A stretch of DNA of 64,000 bases. Origin: Glaciihabitans sp. dw_435. Lineage in GTDB: Bacteria > Actinomycetota > Actinomycetes > Actinomycetales > Microbacteriaceae. The stretch lies in contig NZ_JAAVUZ010000002.1 of NCBI RefSeq assembly GCF_018449675.1, positions 1 through 64,000 of the forward strand, in the 5' to 3' direction. Shown here piece after piece: positions 59,070 through 64,000 of the stretch (the stretch's first letter is position 1; each line of letters starts with the position of its first letter). The notes beneath the pieces were generated by a model. The model saw only the letters and a list, made by a program, of their open reading frames with translations. It made no database searches and was not told where the DNA came from. Both the position numbers and the translations under genes were made by a program.

Positions 59070-59788
59070 ATAGCTGGAAGGTGGGCGTCGTGGCATCAAC
59101 TCGCACCGAGACACCTTCCGCGCGCAGCATCATGGTTGACGTTCCCGGATGGGGAGGCAACCTCGCGGGCCAGCACCTCGACCTGCGCCTGACGGCACCC
59201 GACGGCTACACCGCCGTGCGGTCCTACTCGATCGCCTCCGCCGGCCCCGGCGACCGCGTCGAGCTGGCCGTCGACAAGTTCCCCGACGGCGAAGTCTCGC
59301 CCTACCTTGTCGATGACATCCAGAAGGGCGACGAACTCGAGCTCCGCGGTCCCCTCGGCGGCTGGTTCGTCTGGAAGCCAGAACAGACCGAGTCCGTGCA
59401 ACTCATCGGCGGCGGCTCGGGCGTTGTGCCCCTCATCGCGATGGTGCGCTCGCACGCGGCATCCGGCAGCACAGCCCCGTTCCGCCTGCTCTATTCGGTA
59501 CGCACCCCGCAGGACGTCTTTTTCGCCGACGAACTGCGCGCCCTCGCCGAGAGTTCCCCGTACTTCGACCTCAACTTCGTCTACACGCGGGCGGTGCCGG
59601 CCAACTGGCCGTCGAAACCCGGCCGCATCTCGCGGGAGATCCTCGAAGCTTCGACGTACCCCGCGAGCATCTCCCCCGCGGTGTTCGTCTGCGGTCCCAC
59701 CGGGTTCGTGGAGAGCGTCGCCAACATTCTCGTCGCGCTCGGACACGAGCCGACATCCGTGAAGACCGAGCGGTTCGGCGGCAAATGA
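59063..59788 (+). CDS. FAD-binding ferredoxin reductase-type oxidoreductase (241 aa)
   Basis: FNR-fold flavoprotein: FAD site RSYSIASAGPGD, NAD(P) site LIGGGSGVVPLIAMVRSHA and VFVCGPTGFVESV. No iron-sulfur domain, so electrons probably pass straight from flavin to a partner. The TTG start overlaps the stop of the sulfite-oxidase-fold gene by 7 bases, and the stop overlaps the DUF6510 gene by 4, so the three are a tight operon and the reductase is most likely the partner of the molybdoenzyme. Confidence 0.87.
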   Translation: MVDSWKVGVVASTRTETPSARSIMVDVPGWGGNLAGQHLDLRLTAPDGYTAVRSYSIASAGPGDRVELAVDKFPDGEVSPYLVDDIQKGDELELRGPLGGWFVWKPEQTESVQLIGGGSGVVPLIAMVRSHAASGSTAPFRLLYSVRTPQDVFFADELRALAESSPYFDLNFVYTRAVPANWPSKPGRISREILEASTYPASISPAVFVCGPTGFVESVANILVALGHEPTSVKTERFGGK

Positions 59789-60045
59789 TGCCACGTCACG
59801 TCGATGGAAACGCCCTGGCCGGACCGCTGTCCGACCTGTTCGCCTTCGACGTGACATGCGCCTCCGGCCGCTGCGTTGGCTGCGGCGACGTGACGGTGCT
59901 CGCCCGCGCCATGGTCTACGAGGATGAGATGGGCTTCGTTGCCCGCTGCCACCTGTGCGACAGCATGCTGCTCACGGTGGTGCGGACCGCGGATGGCGCG
60001 TGGCTCGACCTGCAGGGCATCAGCGGCCTGCACGTGGCGCTCTAA
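59785..60045 (+). CDS. DUF6510 family protein (86 aa)
   Basis: Small cytoplasmic protein with two cysteine pairs, CVGCGD and CHLCDS, forming a zinc ribbon-like site, between MVYEDEMGFVA and LTVVRTADGAWLDLQGISGL. DUF6510 proteins regularly follow the molybdoenzyme/flavin reductase pair in actinobacteria, as far as I know, but no function has been shown. It may be a redox or assembly factor. Start ATG 59785 overlapping the previous stop; a second ATG follows immediately. Confidence 0.75.
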   Translation: MMPRHVDGNALAGPLSDLFAFDVTCASGRCVGCGDVTVLARAMVYEDEMGFVARCHLCDSMLLTVVRTADGAWLDLQGISGLHVAL

Positions 60046-60059
60046 GCCGCACGCCATCC

Positions 60060-60079
60060 CGGGCGCCCAGTGGCGCCCG
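60060..60079. terminator. Bidirectional terminator between DUF6510 and the membrane protein gene
   Basis: CGGGCGCC-CAGT-GGCGCCCG, a perfect 8-pair hairpin with a tetraloop, between convergent genes. Confidence 0.6.
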
Positions 60080-60085
60080 TTCGGG

Positions 60086-60568
60086 TTACGCGATCGTCTT
60101 GCGTGACGGCACGAGGGTGCGGATGACCCAGCCGAATGCTCCGACGAGAACGCCGATGCCGATCGCGAAGACCGCAACTCCGTAGGAGACCACGGAGGTG
60201 AAGAGCGATGCCCGCAGGAACGACGCGTCCATGACGGTGGTGCGGATCGGGTCATCCTTTGCCAGCTCGGCGTAGGTCTTTCCCTCGGCCATGGTGAGCG
60301 CGTGGTGGTTGATGATCGTCGCCTGCGCGTAGGCGGTGAACGGCCCGTCGACCTTCGCCCCGGCGAGGAACGAGGAGTCTTCGCTGACCGTGATCTTCTC
60401 GGCGCTGAGTTGGGAGCTGACCATCACCCACACGCTGCCTCCGACGAGGATGAGCAGCAGACCACCGATGATGCCGAGGAGTCCGATGGAGCGGATGACC
60501 GTGGCCTTGCGGCCACCGAGTGCGATCGCCGGAGCGGGGGTAGCGGGGTGGGACAGTGTTGCGGTCAT
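60086..60568 (-). CDS. Two-helix membrane protein of unknown function (160 aa)
   Basis: Two probable membrane helices, about 29-51 ([20 protein letters not shown]) and 125-147 ([20 protein letters not shown]), with an extracytoplasmic domain of about 75 residues between them. No function recognised. The ATG at 60568 follows AAAGG by 7 bases. The divergent region upstream contains two DosR-like boxes, one oriented towards this gene, so it may be hypoxia- or stress-induced. Confidence 0.7.
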   Translation of the reverse strand: MTATLSHPATPAPAIALGGRKATVIRSIGLLGIIGGLLLILVGGSVWVMVSSQLSAEKITVSEDSSFLAGAKVDGPFTAYAQATIINHHALTMAEGKTYAELAKDDPIRTTVMDASFLRASLFTSVVSYGVAVFAIGIGVLVGAFGWVIRTLVPSRKTIA

Positions 60569-60637
60569 GGGATGGCCTTTCATTGGTGCACCGGTCGGTG
60601 CAGCTGCTCTCAGTACAGCGCTCCCCCGCGCCGCCGG

Positions 60638-60657
60638 GCAGAGCACAAAGTCCCGAA
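60638..60657 (-). promoter_or_regulatory. DosR/DevR-like box facing the membrane protein gene
   Basis: On the minus strand this reads TTCGGGACTTTGTGCTCTGC, matching the left half of the DosR consensus (TTSGGGACTWWAGTCCCSAA) exactly and part of the right half. It lies 70 bases before the ATG at 60568. Confidence 0.55.
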
Positions 60658-60673
60658 CCTCGGCTGTTCTCCG

Positions 60674-60693
60674 GGCGGGACTTTGTGCCCTGT
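60674..60693 (+). promoter_or_regulatory. DosR/DevR-like box facing phosphoketolase
   Basis: GGCGGGACTTTGTGCCCTGT carries the GGGACTTT core and GCCC of the DosR consensus, 33 bases before the phosphoketolase ATG. With the first box it makes a 13-base perfect inverted repeat (60643-60655 and 60676-60688). Confidence 0.55.
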
Positions 60694-60725
60694 TCATAGG
60701 GAGGATTAATCAGCAAACTGGGGAC

Positions 60726-63251
60726 ATGGACACTGAGGCTTCTCTCATCGATACGCTCCCCGCCACCGGCACCCGCAAGGACCTGCTCGTGGATCCCCGC
60801 CCGACCCCGGACCTGACGACTGTCGATCGCTGGTGGCGTGCGGCGAACTACCTCTCCGTTGGCCAGATCTACCTGCTCGATAACCCGCTGCTGGAACGAC
60901 CGCTCGAGGTTGCCGACATCAAGCCGCGCCTGCTCGGCCACTGGGGCACGACCCCGGCGCTCAACTTCATCTACGCGCACCTGAACCGCACGATCATCGA
61001 GCACGACCTCAGCGCCATCTACATCGCCGGCCCCGGACACGGTGGCCCCGGCATGGTGGCGAACGCCTGGCTCGACGAGACGTACTCGGAACTATTCAGC
61101 AGCATCTCTTTCGACCGCGACGGCATCCGTCGCCTGTTCCGCCAGTTCTCGTTCCCCGGTGGCATCCCATCGCACGCCTCCCCCGAAACCCCGGGGTCCA
61201 TCCACGAGGGTGGCGAGCTCGGATACTCGGTGGTGCACGCCTACGGTGCAGCCCTCGATAACCCCGACCTCGTGGTCGCCTGCGTCGTCGGCGATGGTGA
61301 AGCGGAGACGGCGACCCTCGCGACGAGCTGGCACCTCAACAAGTTCCTCAGCCCCGTCTCCGACGGTGCCGTGCTGCCGATCCTCAACCTCAACGGATAC
61401 AAGATCGCCAACCCCACGGTGCTTGCGCGCATCCCCGAGGAGGAGCTGCTGTCGCTGTTCCGCGGCTACGGCTACGCGCCTGTCATCGTCTCCGGTGGCT
61501 TTGACGGGGAAGACACCGCGATCATGCACGAGCGCTTCTCCACAGCGCTCGAGAAGGCCCTCGCCGACATCGCCGCCATCCAGTCGGCCGCCCGCAACGA
61601 CGGCGCAACGGTTCGCCCGGCGTGGCCGATGCTCATCCTCAAGACCCCCAAGGGCTGGACGGGACCGCGTTTCGTCGACGGCCTGCCGGTGGAGAACACG
61701 TGGCGTGCCCACCAGGTTCCCCTCTCGGGCGTCCGCGACAACCCGGAACACCTCGCGCAGCTCGAGGAGTGGATGCGCAGCTACCGCCCCGAGGAACTGT
61801 TCGACGAGGCGGGACGACCCAGCGGCGAGCTGGGCGCCAACCGTCCGCTCGGCGACCGCCGGATGAGCGCCAACCCGCACGCCAACGGTGGGCTGCTCAT
61901 GAAGTCGCTCGTGTTGCCTCCGCTGGAAGCACGCGCCATCGACCTCTCGGACGGCCGCGGCGTCCTCGCCGAGCCCACCCGGGTGATGGGCAAGTGGCTG
62001 CGCGACCTCATCGAGAAGAACCCCGACAACTTCCGCATCTTCGGACCCGACGAGACAGCCTCCAACCGCCTCGATGACGTGTACGAGGTCACCGACAAGG
62101 CGTGGCAGGGCGAGGTGCTGCCGACCGACGAGCACCTGGCCCACACCGGCCGCGTGATCGAGATCCTCAGCGAGAACCTCACCCAGGGACTGCTCGAGGG
62201 ATACCTCCTCACCGGGCGTCACGGGGTCTTCACCTCCTACGAGGCGTTCATCCACGTGGTGGACTCGATGTTCAACCAGTACGCCAAGTGGCTGGAATCG
62301 AGCGAGAAGGTGGAATGGCGCCGCCCCGTGGCATCCTTCACCTACCTCCTCTCGTCGCACGTCTGGCGCCAGGACCACAACGGCTTCTCGCACCAGGACC
62401 CCGGCTTCCTCGACCACGTCGTCAACAAGCAGGCCTCGATCGTGCGGGTCTACCTGCCCGCCGACGCGAACCAGCTGCTGGTCACGGCCGAGCACTGCCT
62501 GGCATCCCGCAACTACGTCAACGTGATCGTCGCCGGCAAGCAGCCGACCGCGAGCCTGCTGAGCCTCGATGAGGCCCGCGCGCACGGTGCGCGCGGACTC
62601 GGCATCTGGGATTGGGCCGGCACCGAGGTCGAGGGCGAAGAGCCCGACGTCGTCGTTGCCTGCGCCGGGGACGTGCCGACGGTCGAAGCGATGGCCGCCG
62701 TGCAGATCCTCAAGAAGGAGATCCCGCAGCTGCGCGTGCGCTTCATCAACGTCGTCGACCTCATGCGCCTGCAGACCAGCACCGAGCACCCGCACGGGCT
62801 CACCGACGACGAGTTCGACGCGCTGTTCACCCGCACCAAGCCCGTGATCTTCGCGTTCCACGGCTACCCGTCGCTGGTGCACCAGCTCACGTACCGTCGC
62901 CACAACCACGCCAACATTCACGTGCGCGGCTACAAGGAGCGCGGCACCACAACGACTCCGTTCGACATGCTGATGCTCAACGATCTCGACCGGTTCCGTC
63001 TGGTCATGGACGTCATCCGCCGCGTGCCGGCCCTCGAGGTCAACTACGCACCGCTCTCGCAGCGGATGGACGACGAGCGCATCGCCCACCGCGCGTACAC
63101 GCGGGCGCACGGCGAGGATAGTGCGGACGTTGCCGGCGTTCTCGGTCTCCCGTTCGAGGGTGCCGACGTGCGTGTCGACTCCACGGGCGATGACAACGCG
63201 GCCGGTGCGACCCAGTCCGCCGACGGCGATCCCGCCACGAAGGGCAAGTAA
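60726..63251 (+). CDS. xfp: Xylulose-5-phosphate/fructose-6-phosphate phosphoketolase (841 aa)
   Basis: Thiamine diphosphate enzyme splitting xylulose 5-phosphate (and fructose 6-phosphate) into acetyl phosphate and an aldose phosphate. [58 protein letters not shown] and the ThDP motif [19 protein letters not shown] are typical, as are [20 protein letters not shown] and the C-terminal [20 protein letters not shown]. Full length plus a 30-residue Asp/Ala-rich tail. It would give acetyl phosphate and ATP without oxygen, fitting control by the DosR-like boxes upstream. DUF3892 gene follows after 2 bases. Confidence 0.95.
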   Translation: MDTEASLIDTLPATGTRKDLLVDPRPTPDLTTVDRWWRAANYLSVGQIYLLDNPLLERPLEVADIKPRLLGHWGTTPALNFIYAHLNRTIIEHDLSAIYIAGPGHGGPGMVANAWLDETYSELFSSISFDRDGIRRLFRQFSFPGGIPSHASPETPGSIHEGGELGYSVVHAYGAALDNPDLVVACVVGDGEAETATLATSWHLNKFLSPVSDGAVLPILNLNGYKIANPTVLARIPEEELLSLFRGYGYAPVIVSGGFDGEDTAIMHERFSTALEKALADIAAIQSAARNDGATVRPAWPMLILKTPKGWTGPRFVDGLPVENTWRAHQVPLSGVRDNPEHLAQLEEWMRSYRPEELFDEAGRPSGELGANRPLGDRRMSANPHANGGLLMKSLVLPPLEARAIDLSDGRGVLAEPTRVMGKWLRDLIEKNPDNFRIFGPDETASNRLDDVYEVTDKAWQGEVLPTDEHLAHTGRVIEILSENLTQGLLEGYLLTGRHGVFTSYEAFIHVVDSMFNQYAKWLESSEKVEWRRPVASFTYLLSSHVWRQDHNGFSHQDPGFLDHVVNKQASIVRVYLPADANQLLVTAEHCLASRNYVNVIVAGKQPTASLLSLDEARAHGARGLGIWDWAGTEVEGEEPDVVVACAGDVPTVEAMAAVQILKKEIPQLRVRFINVVDLMRLQTSTEHPHGLTDDEFDALFTRTKPVIFAFHGYPSLVHQLTYRRHNHANIHVRGYKERGTTTTPFDMLMLNDLDRFRLVMDVIRRVPALEVNYAPLSQRMDDERIAHRAYTRAHGEDSADVAGVLGLPFEGADVRVDSTGDDNAAGATQSADGDPATKGK

Positions 63252-63253
63252 CA

Positions 63254-63520
63254 GTGCGCGACGAACGACACGTCACGGCGGTTCAGACGAACGCGCAGGG
63301 GTACATCACCCACGTGATGAACGACGCCGAGAGCTGGTCGCCGCGGTCCGCCGTGGACGCCATCCTCGACATCGAGCTTGGCCAGTGCACCTACTACGTG
63401 AACGGTCCCGAAGGACGGACGCAGGTCGTGGATGCCCACGAGCCCCACGGCCTGTACCTGCGTGCCGACAGCGACTCGACCGATCACAACAACCTGCTGG
63501 ATCTGCCCCAGGCAAGCTAG
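63254..63520 (+). CDS. DUF3892 domain protein (88 aa)
   Basis: Small protein of the DUF3892 family: RHVTAVQTNAQGYITHVMND and GQCTYYVNGPEGRTQV with a central WS motif (ESWSPRSAVDAIL). Function unknown; relatives are small beta-rich proteins. The GTG start is 2 bases after the phosphoketolase stop, so it is likely co-transcribed and shares its regulation. A hairpin terminator follows. Confidence 0.8.
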   Translation: MRDERHVTAVQTNAQGYITHVMNDAESWSPRSAVDAILDIELGQCTYYVNGPEGRTQVVDAHEPHGLYLRADSDSTDHNNLLDLPQAS

Positions 63521-63542
63521 CCCGGGCACCCTGAACCCGGGC
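63520..63542. terminator. Hairpin terminator after the DUF3892 gene
   Basis: GCCCGGG and CCCGGGC form a 7-pair stem with a nine-base loop (63527-63535) between convergent genes. Confidence 0.5.
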
Positions 63543-63550
63543 CGGGAGGA

Positions 63551-64000
63551 TCACCTCGGGTGGTTCTCCCAGCTGCGGGACAGGTCCGTCGGGGCGTTCG
63601 CCGCTCTTGTCGACAGTTGCAGGGCGACGGCCTGGGTCCTGCGCTGCAGCCCGAGCTTGCCCAGCATTGTCGACACGTAGTTCTTCACGGTCTTTTCGGC
63701 GAGCGACAGCTTCTCGCCAATCTGGCGGTTGGTCAGGCCGTCCGCAATGTAGGCGAGCACCTCGCGCTCGCGAATGCTCAGCCCCGCGAGCAGCGGGTCA
63801 CCATCGCCCTCACTCTGCAGGCGCTTCGTTACCCGTGCCACCAGCGCGGGATCCAGCAGCGACTGCCCCGAGGCGACCCGGCGGACGCTGTCGATGAGAC
63901 CGCTGCCGCGCACGTCTTTGAGCACATAACCGGATGCCCCGGCGAGAACCGCCGCGTACATGGCGGCGTCATCGTCGTACGACGTCAGCATGAGGCACCG
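63551..64000 (-). CDS. NarL/FixJ-family response regulator, DosR/DevR-like (partial, N-terminus outside window)
   Basis: The C-terminal 150 residues are present; the frame is open to the window edge, so the phospho-acceptor Asp is outside. The end of the receiver reads LTSYDDDAAMYAAVLAGASG with YVLKD, and the LuxR-type helix-turn-helix is LSIREREVLAYIADGLTNRQ followed by IGEKLSLAEKTVKNYVSTML and LGLQRRTQA. This pattern (LTSYxxDxAM, AGASGYVxKD, LAEKTVKNYVS) is that of DosR/DevR. It is convergent with the phosphoketolase operon whose promoter carries DosR-like boxes, so it is the best candidate for their regulator. Confidence 0.87.
   Translation of the reverse strand, partial: RCLMLTSYDDDAAMYAAVLAGASGYVLKDVRGSGLIDSVRRVASGQSLLDPALVARVTKRLQSEGDGDPLLAGLSIREREVLAYIADGLTNRQIGEKLSLAEKTVKNYVSTMLGKLGLQRRTQAVALQLSTRAANAPTDLSRSWENHPR

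Noticed and set aside
60643-60688. Transcription terminator formed by the 13-base inverted repeat
   Set aside because: It lies between divergent start codons, not after a gene, and matches a DosR-type operator on both arms.

Overview
The window reads as chromosomal DNA of a high-GC actinobacterium, most likely a member of the Microbacteriaceae. The basis is the very high third-position GC, frequent GTG and TTG starts, many start codons placed 6-7 bases after a -10-like hexamer (a leaderless pattern), actinobacterial protein types (CGNR zinc finger regulator, DUF222-HNH, DUF6510, DUF3892, DosR-type regulator) and the recurrent 'gcatccgc' word inside Ala-Ser-Ala runs. No rRNA, tRNA, CRISPR array, prophage or intact insertion sequence was seen. 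Genes are packed, often with 1-8 base start/stop overlaps, and no gap without a gene exceeds 300 bases.

Layout. 0-1.2 kb: two membrane proteins of unknown role. 1.3-7.3 kb: a xanthine dehydrogenase-type molybdenum hydroxylase (FAD subunit, then a fused 2Fe-2S/molybdenum subunit), its maturation factor XdhC and an amidohydrolase with an eroded metal site. 7.4-10.5 kb: CGNR regulator, EamA exporter, phthalate-dioxygenase-reductase type flavoprotein, XRE-cupin regulator. 10.7-18.3 kb: a co-directional catabolic cluster of unknown substrate (cytosine-deaminase-like amidohydrolase, ABC importer, SDR, FAD oxidase, creatininase-family enzyme, PNPOx-like protein). 18.4-21.3 kb: acetoacetate decarboxylase-like protein, methyltransferase, MFS transporter. 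21.4-26.8 kb: uricolysis (allantoinase, uricase, guanine deaminase; opposite strand uraD-uraH plus a MetE-like protein) and a molybdopterin nucleotidyltransferase. 26.8-35 kb: a NarL-type two-component system facing a disulfide oxidoreductase gene pair, an EthD protein, a quinone oxidoreductase/HxlR pair and an OatA-type acyltransferase. 35-38.3 kb: pucG-allC-rpiR operon. 38.4-47 kb: small membrane protein, GlxA-like regulator, GAPDH, diacylglycerol kinase-like protein, DUF2000, Lrp regulator, AtzH-amidase fusion with acetamidase/formamidase, GH13 hydrolase. 47-58.4 kb: molybdate uptake and molybdenum cofactor synthesis (mop-modABC, moeB, moeA, moaC-mog fusion, moaE, moaD, moaA), interrupted by a GNAT and a DUF222-HNH gene. 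58.5-60 kb: sulfite-oxidase-fold molybdoenzyme with a flavin reductase and DUF6510. 60-64 kb: membrane protein, phosphoketolase, DUF3892 and a DosR/NarL regulator cut by the window edge.

Together the genes form a purine and nitrogen-scavenging region: guanine to xanthine to urate to 5-hydroxyisourate to OHCU to allantoin to allantoate to ureidoglycine, with PucG passing the amino group to glyoxylate. The molybdate transporter and cofactor genes supply the metal cofactor that xanthine dehydrogenase needs. At the right end, two inverted DosR-like boxes between the membrane protein and phosphoketolase, with a DosR-like regulator nearby, suggest a small hypoxia-type regulon.

The observations most worth following up are a structured RNA candidate abutting the ribosome binding site of a small gene after modC, the MetE-like protein coupled to uraD-uraH, the orphan catabolic cluster at 10.7-17.8 kb whose flanking divergent genes seem to use NTC start codons, the 7-2-7 NarL-like sites, and the DosR-like boxes. 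Functions are assigned from recognised protein motifs read by eye; no database search was run.
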